The position numbers and the translations under genes were made by a program. The notes beneath the pieces were generated by a model, which had not been told where the DNA came from, did not search any database, and saw only the letters and a program-made list of their open reading frames with translations. Positions 45,402 to 57,271 of a DNA stretch of 64,000 bases are shown here, piece by piece. Positions within the stretch are counted from its first letter, which is position 1, and each line of letters starts with the position of its first letter. Source of the stretch: Megascapheus bottae (Eukaryota; Chordata; Mammalia; Rodentia; Geomyidae); the NCBI GenBank assembly GCA_024803745.1, contig JANJXV010000160.1, positions 1,184,001-1,248,000 on the forward strand, in the 5' to 3' direction.

Positions 45402-45590
45402 GTTTGGGTTTTTGTTCTGGTACTGGTGATGGAACTCCATCACCTGAGCCACACCACCAGTCCAACATTTTGCTGGTTAATTGGAAATGAAGAATTTTCT
45501 GTTTGGACTCGCTTCAAACTGATCCTCCAGGTCTCAGCATAGTGAGCAGGTAGGATTTCATATGTCAGCCACTGGTGTCTTGCTCAGAAG
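45402..45590 (-). mobile_element. Composite SINE (ID-like + 7SL/B1-like), antisense
   Basis: ttctggtactggtgatggaa with atcacctgagccacaccacc (ID-like half), tgctggttaattggaaatga (linker complement) and cttcaaactgatcctccagg with tctcagcatagtgagcaggt (7SL-like half). Confidence 0.75.
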
Positions 45591-46699
45591 TCTTACTTTA
45601 TTAGAACACAGTCTAACAAATTACCCTTTATTTTACTGACCAGTACCTCATTGTGACCTGGAAAAAAAATACAACTAACATGGCAGCAAACCTTCAAAAA
45701 TACCATGAGATTTATATCGGCCAAAAAAACTGCTAAGAAAAAGTTTATTCCCCAATACAGATGAAAAATTTGACCTACAGTAGCAAGAAAAACAACAAAA
45801 AAGAAAGAGCTGGACAAACACAAAATGGAGAAAGAAGATAAGAATTGTGATTTCTTTCAAAATTGTAATCATTAAATAAAATAAAATTTGCTTATTTTCA
45901 TCTTCAAGGAATCCAAATGGTTTACATTATATCTAGCATACAGACTATTACTAAATAATAACAGTTAACAATATCACAAAGTATAAAGGTTTTCAGAAAC
46001 ATAAAAGTGTTAGAAGGTATTTCAGATACTTCTTTGATTCGAATTAGAGAAGATATGTCTAATTATGACATGATATCAAAAGGAATGCTGTATAAACTAA
46101 GTAAGCAAAGATATTTGCCAGTAATATTAAAAGTAATTCCTGAATGTTTCTCAAGTATGTGAAATACTGAGAAAATCAATGCCTAGCATGACAGTGCCAC
46201 TTGTCAAAACAGTCTGTTAATTATCTTTATCATGCTCTTGGCAAAATAGGATACTGTTGGATAAATAACATCTTCACATAATTTAAATCCATGCTATGTT
46301 TTATTAATTTAGATCCTCCGTTTACCCCAAGAGGGGGTGGAGATGATTGGCTACATCTTCTGTTGCAAATATACACAAAGCCTTATTTGCAATGGAACAA
46401 AAACACAAATTTAGAATTGGATTGACGAATGTCCAAAACCCAACTCTACTACTTCAGTGCCTGTCTTTGCACAAATTATATCATACTACTGACCTACCGT
46501 GTCTCTATACATTAAAAATAAACAGTGCCAATAATCAGATCCCTCATAGGGTCCGGTAAGAAAAACAATGAGATGTTATTTGTGAAGTTCTGGCAACACA
46601 GTAGGGATTTGATTGCTGTGAGTTTTTTTTATCTCCTTCTCATTTTTACCTTTCTGTCCTTGCTTTCATACCTAGATCTTCACAAGGCAAGTTGATCTG
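45591..46699. other. AT-rich non-coding DNA, nothing recognised
   Basis: Short frames with hydrophobic translation on the minus strand (45593-45872) are products of AT/T-rich composition, not membrane proteins. Confidence 0.45.
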
Positions 46700-46795
46700 G
46701 AGGGAAAACAGAAAGAAGGAAGAAATAAAGCGGGGGAGAAGGGAAGGAGGAATAGAGGGAAGGAATGGAGGGAGGGAGAGAAGAAGACAAAGAGG
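46700..46795. repeat. Purine-rich (GGAA/GGAG) low-complexity tract
   Basis: About 95 bp almost entirely of G and A on the plus strand (ggagggaaaacagaaagaag, gaatggagggagggagagaa). Confidence 0.85.
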
Positions 46796-46802
46796 AATTC
46801 AC

Positions 46803-47005
46803 CTTACCAGAGGCTTACACCTGTAATCCTAGCTACTCAGGAGATTGAGATCTGAAGATGGAGGTTGGAAGCTAGCATGGGACAGGAAAGTCTGTGAGAC
46901 TCTTTAACCACCAAAATTCAGACGTGGAGCTGTGGCTCAAGGGGTAGAACTACAAGGAACAGAGCTAGGTCCCTAAGTTTAAATCCTAGTGCCAGCACCA
47001 AAACA
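46803..47005 (+). mobile_element. Composite SINE (7SL/B1-like + ID-like), sense
   Basis: gaggcttacacctgtaatcc, tagctactcaggagattgag, agtctgtgagactctttaac (7SL-like half and linker) and agctgtggctcaaggggtag with aaatcctagtgccagcacca (ID-like half and end). Confidence 0.85.
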
Positions 47006-48477
47006 AAGAAACTCACCTTAAATTCAAAGAATGTTCTAGGGAAAAGGAACTGTAAACAGCAACAGGCTCAAATCCCCTGATTATACAGATTGTGAAACAG
47101 ACCACATCAGGATCATGCTATAGAAACATGCATGCGCAGGGACCATTTCCTCTTATCCTCCAGAAATGACTAAAACTAGAGGCCATTGGGAAAAAAAAAC
47201 CTTCAACTTCCAGGGCTCAAAGGGCTGATTGTTCCATGGCCACAAAGTTCCCTTTTACCCAGTTTATACAAGATGTGGTAGGTGGTAAACTAGAAGTTAA
47301 AAAATATAAGCAACATTTCTTTTCTGGACTGTCCTATGTCCTTGTGAGAATTGCTTGTTCATGCAATTCTCAGAGAACACCCCTGGACACAGCACAAGGG
47401 CTCCACCTTCAACCTCAGAATGAAGAGGAACTTTTCAAAAATGCTATCTGAATCTTTAAAAAGCAGATCAGAAATGCAGTCTCTTCTTACAAAACGTGAA
47501 CCATATAACATTTCACTTTGCAAGCTTTCATCCCAAGAATTTTATTCTCCACTGGTGAAATCACACAGGTAAAATTTTAAAATAGGGTTTTAAAAAAACT
47601 ATTGCATTTCCTTTTAAGTTCTTCATCATTCATGCTGCTGTGTCATTTTCTTTATAGTTGCAACAGAAGCTGATGAGCTCTTCCATTCTAATTCTCCTAG
47701 AGCTTCACTCCAGTGGACTTAGGGTTTTGCAACAAAGAAAAAGGTTAATCTTTGCTCAGTAGATCTATTCATAAATTATTCTTTATATTCCAATAAATAC
47801 TTGGCAGTTTGGGGAAGAGAAACTTCAATCATGACAAAAGAAAATAAAATTCAGTGCTATTCAGAGCCATTACTTAGACTTTGAAGATTAGTTTTTACCA
47901 ATCACATTGGTGAGTGATATAGTTTATATTAAAAACCACATAAAATATTCTCTTAATTCACAGAGTAAAACTCCCAAATATAGGTTAACTCCTAAAGAAG
48001 GTGATATCGTGACATCACAGAATGGAAGGCCATCTTTCTTCTATCATCTACTTATAGATGTTGGTATGTGCACCCTGTTTTTTCTTTCTGGCTCTACCAC
48101 ATTCTCAGATGTCTAAGTCTTGATAAAAAGTAGTCACAGATACTCAAAGGAAAGGGACTATCTAGCTAAGGAAAGCTAGAAAAAATTATATCCAGAGCTC
48201 TTACCTTTCCTTTATTCTGATTACAAACCTGAACTCAGAAATGTAAGTTTGGTGAGTCCCAAAAATGTTGGAAAGGGTTGATTACCCCCATCGGAGCAAG
48301 GATTAAAAGCAAGTCCTATTTTCGTTGTATTTTTTTATTCAGCACCCAAACTTTTCAATGTGTCTTGCTCATTTATAATCTCCTATATTTGAAATGTAAA
48401 GAGCAGTTGTTAAAAGCTTAGTTCCATGGTAGGTGTTCTTAAAATGTATTCTATCCTCTATAATGATGTGGTGGCTT
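47006..48477. other. Non-coding DNA, nothing recognised
   Basis: Two overlapping short frames (47236-47572) have no recognisable domain. Confidence 0.45.
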
Positions 48478-48600
48478 AGTTATTCTATTATGGCGTGTTT
48501 ATCATTGAGAAAACAGAGTGTAAAGAAATTAAATAAGCCCAGAGTTGAGTCAGTGGACCAGAAAACCTGAACTCTCAATCCCTCTGCTGTATACCACAAC
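48478..48600 (+). mobile_element. MIR-like fragment (weak)
   Basis: attgagaaaacagagtgtaa then gaaattaaataagcccagag and aacctgaactctcaatccct resemble the MIR core and tail, strongly diverged. A similar phrase (ggacttgcctgaaatctcag, 48717) lies just downstream. Confidence 0.4.
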
Positions 48601-49034
48601 CCTCCCTATAATCCATATGCAAATGAGTACCCAATTCAATTCAACAAATGTTTCAGAGCAATTTATATTTAGCAAGACATTGTACTTTATGAGAATGAAG
48701 CATAGAAATATTAGAGGACTTGCCTGAAATCTCAGAACACTTTCGCAAATGTCCATACTAGAACTCAAGTACTAAACATTGGGCCTGAAGAGCAAGCAAC
48801 AAGACAAGTTGAAAGAGAACAAGCTCTGGAAATGAGACACATTGGTCCTCAGAATCCAGGCCCATCACATCCAATGTATGACATAGGTCTAAAGTGAACC
48901 TTACTTATTTTACATCCCCACCAATTAACTAAATTAAATATTAGGTACTGCTCTGCAATTTTATAGAACTTTTTACTTTGTTTAACACATTCTAGTCTTC
49001 TTCGCTGCAAATGAAGTAGATACTCCTCTTAAAA

Positions 49035-49160
49035 ACAATGTGAACACAGTAGTGGTTCTTGCCTGTAAAACAAGGTTTTGAAAGGTGAGACGGGAGGATC
49101 ATGAATTCAAGGGTCACCCTGGAATACATTTTGAAATCCTCTCTAAAAACCACAAAGGAA
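49035..49160 (+). mobile_element. B1-like SINE, degraded
   Basis: tgtgaacacagtagtggttc, tgagacgggaggatcatgaa, ttcaagggtcaccctggaat and tctctaaaaaccacaaagga follow the B1 order with many changes. Confidence 0.55.
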
Positions 49161-49879
49161 AGAAAAAGAAAATATGGTTTCAGAAATATAAAAGCCACAT
49201 ATAGTTTTTCAGATAAAATAAAGGACTCTCAACTAAATTGGAATTTCAGAACCAAATTTTCAGTTCAAGGATGTCTTGAATATTGCATGTTTATCTAAAA
49301 TTAAAATTTTACTGGGCAGTTCATATATGTTTGCTAAATATGGCAACCTAAAAATGGCTGTGCTTGAAATAACTAAGAATTTCTTGGAATATCATTCAAA
49401 ACAGAACAAAAATTTCTTCCTCCTAGAAATTAAAATATCTTAAGATGTCAATAACAAAAAAAAAACCCATAAGGAAAAGAAAGGAAGGACTTTGAAACTA
49501 ATTTCCCTTGGGATACATAGCCACTGTAATTATCAGAAGCATTTGGAAATGACCCATATATTGCTTAGAAATTTTGATCAATAATACTTCTAATCTTTTG
49601 CCCATTCTCCTCAAGATTTAATTTTTGGAATCCTATTTATTCAAAAGATGTTAGACATTGTCATTTTATTGGTTTATTTTCACCTGTGAACTTTGACCCA
49701 TAATGGAGACTTTTGTTTTGTATGGTCTGCTCTCCTCCCTTGGCCTACAAAGGAGACCCTTTGGACTGGACATGGAGATCAGAACAGATGCTCCAGTGCA
49801 CAATATCCAGACTCGGAGCACAGATTTATTTCCTCCAAGTCAGTTTTGCTCAGTGAAGTTTCCCCAGACTCTCAACCAC
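49161..49879. other. Non-coding DNA, nothing recognised
   Basis: Two overlapping frames of 62-67 codons (49693-49896) have no recognisable content. Confidence 0.4.
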
Positions 49880-50240
49880 TGCCAAGGTTAATGTAGGCCC
49901 TGACTCTGCCTGCTGATTCATATTAATTAAGACAATCAATGATCTTGTTTCATACCGTGTCTGTTTTTAATATAACCTATTTGATGAGGCTGTATTAATT
50001 TAGGAGAAATATGCACTGGCATTCTGGCATGCACTTTTCCTAATTATCTCACAGCTCTCATTCCGCAGTGAAATTAGACTGTGGTTATCACGGTTAATGG
50101 AAGCCCATAGCTCTTAGCTAAGTGATGTCCTCCAGTGGAAAGTCATCGTTTCTTGCTCCTGGCTACATAAACATGATTGTGCTATCTAAGCAATCCCCTG
50201 TGGCTGTGGATGTGAATGTTTAAACAAAATATTCTGCTTT
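49880..50240. promoter_or_regulatory. Candidate conserved non-coding element
   Basis: Repeat-free stretch with tgattcatattaattaagac, gaggctgtattaatttagga, gcacttttcctaattatctc, gcagtgaaattagactgtgg and ttatcacggttaatggaagc: repeated ATTA/TAAT cores, a GATA-like ttatc and balanced composition. Called on texture only. Confidence 0.27.
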
Positions 50241-51989
50241 AGAGCTACAGGGTGGCACCTCATTTCTATAAGTAGGAGGATAACAAGATTGGAATGGGAG
50301 GACTGTGAAAGGAAAAGTTACCCAATAACAGAAGTGAGACAAGGAGAAGCAGTTTTCAAGGGTGTGCAGGAAATAGGAAGCCTGACCTGGTAGTTATGTG
50401 TTCAGGTTCAAAAGAAATCCTTTATATGTTCCCTTATGCTTCTCTTGAGTTCTACATCACCTATCTCGCACTGCCCATTTTTCTTTTAAGAACTCAGTAG
50501 AATCTTGGTCCAAATGAGGACTTACTCTTCTGTGTGCCTGTCCACTCTTTTCAATCATTCACTTACTAAGTGCCTACATCCCTCACTAGAAAGAAACCAG
50601 TCACTTCCTGCATGAAACATGAATCCATGAGGCAGGCAGCTCCACAAGTTAATTTAAGTCAATCATTACAAATTGTAAATACACTAAGAATTTTTAATGG
50701 ATTGATTTGATACAAAATGATCTGGCAAAACAATTTTTGAAAGAGGGACAACATCTGGGCTGAAACTGTTGTGATTACAAACATTCAGTTATCGGGAGAA
50801 CCAAGAAAAGAAAATGAGCCCGTGAAGGAATAGTACTCATGAAATCCTGAAGCAGGACCCTTTCTTATTCTAGAAACCAAGCCAAGGCTAGAGTATGAGG
50901 AGTCATGCAGAGAATACAAGAGAGACTGATTATAAGCTTCCACCAAAGGGGCCTTTTGCCTTCCCATGTTCCTTCTACCAGTGGACCCTGAAAAGGGGTT
51001 GACAGCACATCATTCCCCTGGCCTACTGGGCAAATATGTAACTTAAAAGGAAGTAATGACACAGTGCTCATCTTGTATTACTGACTATGCCAGTGAGGAT
51101 GCCTGGATCAAATAGAAATGTTAGAAAGTTGAGCCAACTGTAGTTGCATTTATTTAAATGGACTATGAATTCCAGTTTTATCTGTGAAAACAGGAAGCCA
51201 GTCCATTTCTGAAAGACTTGTTATTTACAGTAGGCAGTGTTTGGTAAGCTATTTTCACCAACAAGACACTGCTTATATATTTCCACTTCTTTAAGGCTTA
51301 CATTCAGAGTAGATTTATTTGTTTTCATTCTAAAGATAAAAGACTCAGGAACAGATATAGCAATGAACTAAAATTGGGAGTATTAGTGTTTGAACCCAAG
51401 GCAATCAAGTCCAGAATACATATCCTTAATCATGATTACTAGCAGCCAAAATTCATCTTGGGAAGCTAATCAAACCATTAAGGTGCATCAGTATTTAATG
51501 CACTGAGATGGCAGCAAGATATTTGACATGTCAAAGAGTATACTTGCCCTGAATGTGCATTAGGTAGAAGATATGAAATATATCTTTAATGAATTTCCAT
51601 ATCTCTGCTTTCTTAGTTATAAGAAAAGATTATCTAGTCACACTTCAAATGGTTCCACTGTTGCTATAGAAACTGCTTTCCTTTAAGTTTTTGAGGTGAC
51701 TGTCAGCTTGTAAAACACTCAGTGCTAGCAGCAACACAGCACTAATGGATGCCTTTAGGAAATTCTAATTTCCCCCAAAGTTCTCCATCCTCTAACTTTT
51801 TTTCCCCAAATCAACTTACATACGGAACCTAATGAGAATCAGTGTACTTGCTAGGCAAACATAGTTGTAAATCAAACTGTGGGTCTCAGGCCAGGGCATA
51901 ACCCTGGGAAGACCTCCCAAGATCCTTCTGTAAATGACCTATTTCCCCTGAAGTTTCTGGGTCTCTGACAAAGGCAATGAAGGAGAAAG
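50241..51989. other. About 1.7 kb of non-coding DNA without recognised repeats
   Basis: Some stretches (51130-51300, 51680-51760) have the motif-dense look of regulatory DNA, but I cannot support a call. Confidence 0.45.
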
Positions 51990-52116
51990 AAATAGGAGAA
52001 AGAAGAGGAGAAGGAGGAAGGGAGGGAGGAAGAAGAAAAGGAAAAGGAGAGGCTTCAGCGTGGAGGAGAAGGAGGAGGAGGAGGAGGAAGAGGAAATGAA
52101 GAAAAAGAAGAAGAAG
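51990..52116. repeat. (GGA)n/(GAA)n purine tract
   Basis: Homopurine run with ggaggaggaggaggaagagg and gaaaaagaagaagaagaaat, interrupted by a short mixed piece at 52050-52062. Glutamate/lysine and leucine/phenylalanine frames across it are repeat translation. Confidence 0.92.
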
Positions 52117-52689
52117 AAATTTACCCACCTTTATTCAGCAGTGTTAAGAGCCTATTCGCTACCTTCTCTTTCTTCTGTCTTCAATCCTCCACTTCCAGCA
52201 CACAGGGGGACTTTACCTCTCTCCTCACATTTCTATTCCAGATCCAGAACACTATTTCTTCCGCCCCTTTTTGCTTTTCCTGCCACCTCATTTTTAATAT
52301 AAGCATTGATGATTTTAATTCCTAGTGTATCCTACACATGCCCAATCTCTTACTTTTCTATTCTTATTATTGTTTCTGATTTTTATTTACCATACTTAAA
52401 TGTATAGTTTGTCTTTGAAGTATTGTTATTGTAACCATGGTCTTCTCTCTTCTGAGTGGTAGTGAGGAAATGGAGATTTGTGTGTGGCATATAAACAACG
52501 GGCTTGATTTTGTAAGGGTAGTATTTTGTGTTCTCATATAAGATCTGAGATTAGAGAAGACATAGAAAGGGAAAGGGGAGTTAAGAAAGAGGTTGATACA
52601 TAAAGTGGCAACTCCTTTTTTGTACACCTACTTAAAGATAGTTTTTAAAAAAAACACAAAAATTAACTAGATCTAAAATACTTGGGCAT
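52117..52689. other. Non-coding DNA, nothing recognised
   Basis: No gene or repeat family that I can support. Confidence 0.4.
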
Positions 52690-53150
52690 AAGAAATTATA
52701 CAGGTCTCTAGGCATTCACATATAGTGAAACCAAAGGAGGAGACAGGAGAAGAACAGAAAGGCACACTGCCTATGTGCATCTGATCATCCAAAATACTAT
52801 ATATCCACATGAACTCCAGGAAATGAAAGTGAGGGTTTTTTTTTCTTTTTAGTTTCTCTTGTCTTTCCATTTTGTTCTGTCTGTTTATCTGTCTGTGGGA
52901 GTTTAAAGGGAGGCACAGAAATGGAGAGACAAAGGATAAACAAATGCAGCAGTGGGGCTCACTGGACACTATGCTGAAAATTGTTGAATACAAGTTGTGT
53001 ACAACTTGTGAGTGGGGGAATGGGAGGGAAAGCCTGAGAGAGAGCAAGGGAAGAGGTGACACTACCCAAAAAAGAAGTGTACTTTTTACCGAACTGTAGC
53101 CCGTCTGTACATCCCCTTCACTATAATTTTTAAAATTACAATTACTTTTA
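52690..53150 (+). mobile_element. Older L1 3' UTR, sense
   Basis: attatacaggtctctaggca, gtgaaaccaaaggaggagac, catgaactccaggaaatgaa, agtgggggaatgggagggaa and a terminal AT-rich end. This is the sense counterpart of the antisense copies at 2845-3350 and 5788-6466. The 167-codon minus-strand frame 52673-53176 is its complement and not a gene. Confidence 0.7.
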
Positions 53151-53591
53151 AAAGGGAGTTGACATGATATGAACATTCAGAATGTCACAGCAGAACCCAT
53201 TGCTTTGTACATTAATGTGTATCAATAAGAAAATGCCAAAAGGGTAAGCTCATGATAACTAAATGAAACTATTCTTTCTGGAGAAAGAAGCTAATAGGAG
53301 AAAAGTGAACTTAAACATTATATGCAGGAGGAAATAAAAAGGTATTTTCAAACTTATGGTAAGAAATAATACTTTGAAACTTTTTTCACTGCTAACAGAA
53401 TTCTGAAAGGCCATGGGGAAATTAAAACATCATCCACATTTTCCTGGGGGGGAATCTTTTATCCAGACAGAATACTGCAAATGCAAAAATTTTAATTGCA
53501 TTGTCATCATATCTAACCGAGGAAGGTGTTCCTTTCTAAATTTTTTTGTCTAAAGCATCCTCTCAGAACATTTTTGAGGAGAAAAAACTGC
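53151..53591. other. Non-coding DNA, nothing recognised
   Basis: No gene or repeat family that I can support. Confidence 0.4.
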
Positions 53592-53775
53592 ATATTTGTT
53601 TATTTGAAATTGGATAGGAAAGGGGGGAAAACAAGATGAGAGTGGGGGTGGAGGAGGGAAATGGGGACCAAGACATGAGAAAGGGTATCAATGTATGTGA
53701 AGTAATGCACCTCCCATCTGGCAAATGTAATGTAACCCTTCTATTAATTACATTAAAAATTATATGCAAAAAAAG
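53592..53775 (+). mobile_element. L1 3' UTR terminal fragment
   Basis: atatttgtttatttgaaatt, ggataggaaaggggggaaaa, gggtggaggagggaaatggg, gaaagggtatcaatgtatgt and attacattaaaaattatatg with a short A-run. Insertion about 180 bp long. Confidence 0.9.
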
Positions 53776-53852
53776 ATGTCTAGGAGAAATCCTTTGACAA
53801 CCTGAGTTAATATAATGGAATGCTATTGGAAAGTGAATATATAGATGTAGTT

Positions 53853-53882
53853 ATACATATATATATATATACACACACACAC
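53853..53882. repeat. (TA)n(CA)n microsatellite
   Basis: A TA run followed directly by an AC run; short compound dinucleotide repeat. Confidence 0.9.
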
Positions 53883-53984
53883 AGCTGTGACATTGCCATT
53901 CATAAGCAAATGATAATTTAGCTTTGTCTTCAAGTGAGATTGAATATAAACTGACTTTCAAGTTCAAAAAGCCATCGTTAATCT

Positions 53985-54357
53985 TCATACATAAGGACAT
54001 ATAATGTGAAGCCAATTGAAAGGACCTCCAGGATAGTGAAACAAAAGCCATATAATGAATGATTGTTGTCCTTAATGTACTATGTTGTCTCTCATCTCCT
54101 TTGCTGTCCCTTGGTTATCTCACATTGGTATAGTATCTCACTTTGTTATCTGATATATTGAATTTATTTGTATTTGGATATTTGAAATTTAATAGGGAAG
54201 GGGGGAAAACCAAGACGGGTGGGGGGTGTGGGGGGGAGGGAAATGGGTACCAAGACATGTGAAAGGGTATCAATGTATGTGAATTAATGCACCTTCTATC
54301 TGGCAAATATCGTGTAACCCTTTTACTAATTACAATAAAAAAAGGTAAAAAAAAAAC
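53985..54357 (+). mobile_element. Young L1 3' UTR with A-tail (first of tandem pair)
   Basis: Starts cttcatacataaggacatat, runs through cacattggtatagtatctca, the G-rich tract (ggggtgtgggggggaggga-like, about 54222-54240) and gtatcaatgtatgtgaatta to an A-rich tail (aataaaaaaaggtaaaaaaa). Shares the variant cacattggtata with the next copy; the 62.4 kb copy has catattggtata. Confidence 0.93.
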
Positions 54358-54380
54358 ACAGACCTAGCTCCCTTCGTTAC

Positions 54381-54635
54381 CTGTCCCTTGGTTATCTCAC
54401 ATTGGTATAGTATCTCACTTTGTTATCTGATATATTGAATTTATTTGTATTTGGATATTTGAAATTTGATAGGGAAGGGGGGAAAACCAAGACGGGTGGG
54501 GGGTGTGGGGGGGAGGGAAATGGGTACCAAGACATGTGAAAGGGTATCAATGTATGTGAATTAATGCAACTTCTATCTGGCAAATATCATGTAACCCTTT
54601 TACCAATTACAATAAAAAATAAAATAAAAAAAAAA
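54381..54635 (+). mobile_element. Young L1 3' UTR with A-tail (second of tandem pair)
   Basis: From ctgtcccttggttatctcac it repeats 54104-54357 at a constant 277-bp offset up to the tail. I count about four substitutions (for example aatttaatag/aatttgatag, atcgtgtaac/atcatgtaac) plus a different A-rich tail. Either a tandem segmental duplication or a second, further truncated insertion of the same source next to the first. Confidence 0.93.
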
Positions 54636-56454
54636 CAAGGTGGTAAGTTTGCAGTAAGGAGGGAAAGAAGGAAGTTGAAGTGTACAGTAGAGACAAGAAA
54701 GGCTACCACAACCACTTAGGTAAGAGTTCTGACCAGCCATTTCAACTGTCTCCAACTTACTACTCTAGAAGGATCTTCTTCTCGCTAGGGTACGGTGATC
54801 AGCGTTTGGAGTTCTTTACTTTCCCCTTCTCTGACCTGTGGCCTTAGGAATTGAATCCATTTCAAGTAGTGCCTATGTACTGATGTGATCCCCAGTGTTC
54901 ATCTTGAGTACTGCCTGTGCTCTTTTGATATGGACATGTGGGCCATCTAATGCACCACTGCTAATACAGGACCCTTGAACATGTGCCCCACGTCAGCCAT
55001 CCCAGCCAGTCAGAATCAATGGCAGCACCACCTACTTACTTCTGTTTTCCCCAACAATATTCTAGTCAAAACAACTCTTCCCTGTCACTCCCAAAGGTCT
55101 TCCACAGGCACGTTTGTTCCCTAGCATTCATTCCCCACACTGCCAGACACAGGCATTTCCTTTTCTTTTGAAGAACAGCAACTTGCCACATCACAATTCT
55201 GAGGAAACATTTACTATGGTTTACCTCTGCTCCTAGAACCAACTCTTACTGTAGTCAAAAGTCCCTGCATCATCTGTTCCCTCCCAATGACCACTTTTCC
55301 TCCTCCTCCTCCTCTATTCAAAATATACCAGTGCCTTGAGCATGGGAAGTCCCATTGGAACGGAGCCCATGAAGTCATTCTCTTTTCACTCTTAGGGAAA
55401 GGATTTTAAATAAAATTCAAAGTTTCTCTTGGATGCTATATCATAATCTCTGGTTTGGTTCTTTGTACACTGTCCCTCTTTCTGTCCTTGGAGTCAGTCC
55501 TTCAAAAACCCTTGTCATTGCAAATTCCTCTCCTTATCTGGAAATTATGTTCCCATCTCCACACAGGATCCACTGCTTTTCCCTATACAGGACTGACAGT
55601 GATCCACAATTAAATATTCCAGGATGCGTTCTGATTTGATTACTCATTCTAGTAAAAGGCCACATGGGGCTTCAACAAAACACTGCACAGTGGGAGAAGG
55701 GTTTGGCAATTCAAATCAAGATGATCCTGAAGACTTTGCATATATTTGTTTCCTCCATTAGTCTGCTCTCTGAACATACAATATTTACTGCCTCCATTGG
55801 TCTGCTCTCTATACATATATTTACTGCCCCTGTAGTATATCAGGCATCATATACATTTTGAAGGGTGACTATCAGCAAATGTAGGTGAAAAGTACACCTT
55901 ACTCCTGCAACCACTCATGATACTCATATGTCCAAATACACTTCAAATGAAAACCAGTATCTGCTCTAATGCAAATTGATCTGCAAACCTTCCTTGGTTC
56001 ATAGTACACATAACATATTACATTTTAATGTAGATCTGTTTCATTATCTCTGTACATGCTCTTTTCCACATTAAATTAGGTCTTATCCTTCTGTATCACA
56101 AGAGTAGACTATAGCACAGTATCAGCAACACAAATATTTGCCTCACATTACCAACTCAAAAGACACAAAATGACTGGGAAAAAAAAACCTTCAAAATATC
56201 TCTGTTTTTTCCATTTACCTTCATCCAAATTCCCCTCCATCCCCCCATTTCCTCATGACCGCTTTCAATTGTTAAAAGGAGCACATCATGGAGAGAGGAG
56301 GATGGATTTTTCTTCTACTCTATAAATACATACTTCGTAGACATATGTATACAAATATACATATTGCATAAGCAAATTTAATGTATCTTAAAATATAATT
56401 TATAAGAGGACAACACTTTTCCAAATGCAACTCAGCAATATGAATTTTTAAAAT
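54636..56454. other. Non-coding DNA; short (CCT)n; nothing else recognised
   Basis: A CCT run occurs at about 55301-55315. Phrases at 55733-55850 are locally repeated (tctgctctctgaacatac / tctgctctctatacatat), a small imperfect duplication of about 45 bp. No gene. Confidence 0.5.
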
Positions 56455-56880
56455 AGGGTTGTTTCACAGTCATTGGGTGACTGAAAGGTGACTTTCACCC
56501 GCAACTACATTAGTTAGTCAGCAATTCAATTTTGTCAGATCTGTAAGAGGGGGTAATAGCTGCAAATTGTCCTGACAGATGCTACCAGCTGCTTCTGTAA
56601 AGCAACAGTTATACAACTTGCTCTCTCTCAGTTTGAAGAAGAAAGAAAAAAATTTTCTTTAACAGTTATTTTCCATTTTCAAGTTTGGAATTAAAAGTCT
56701 GAAACTGCCTCTGTGCACAGTACACAAAAGCCAGTTCACAAAAGCTACTCTGATACATAATTTTAACTGCTGACTCATTTTTTCACAATTTGACCACATT
56801 TTAATGTTTCCATGAAATTTTACACTACATCTGAAATAATACCGCATTTTTTTCAAGAACTGTTCAGATCCTTCACTTCA
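56455..56880. promoter_or_regulatory. Candidate conserved non-coding element
   Basis: Repeat-free and motif-dense: aaaggtgactttcacccgca, gttagtcagcaattcaattt, ggggtaatagctgcaaattg, tcctgacagatgctaccagc and tgctgactcattttttcaca. E-box (cagatg, cagctg), MEIS/TGIF-like (ctgaca) and AP-1-like (tgactca) cores are visible. Called on texture only. Confidence 0.3.
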
Positions 56881-57271
56881 TGAAGCCTAAAAACCATGGT
56901 GAGTGGTGTGTTCAGTGTATAATGCAGGGAGTACTTGCCACAGGTCCAAGCAGGAGAAACTGAAGTTCCAGGAAATCAGAATGTGACTACTACAAAATAA
57001 GTGTCTTGATTCCTGTTCCTTCATTCAACAACAGTAACATTCAACTCCACATGAGAAAACCATTCATATCAGGAAATCATTCTACCTTTAATTCATGCTA
57101 TTTATTCAAACTCAACAACACCACCTGTGATTTTCATGGTCTCCAGAGTGTCATGCATATGCTCTGTTCTTATAACTCAGTCTTACTCCCAAGGCATGGC
57201 GCACTGACTATCTTCTCCTGGGAGGACTTCCTCGAAATTCTTCAGCAGCCCATTCTCCAGCTCAGAATCAT
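56881..57271. other. Non-coding DNA with a chance open frame
   Basis: A 115-codon plus-strand frame (57006-57353) begins here but its last third is antisense L1 3' UTR, so it is not a gene. Confidence 0.5.

Noticed and set aside
52673..53176. 167-codon minus-strand frame, one of the longest in the window
   Set aside because: It is the complement of an older L1 3' UTR in sense orientation (52690-53150).
54115..54583. Two almost identical 63-codon minus-strand peptides
   Set aside because: They are the complement of the duplicated L1 3' UTRs; their similarity reflects the DNA duplication, not a gene pair.
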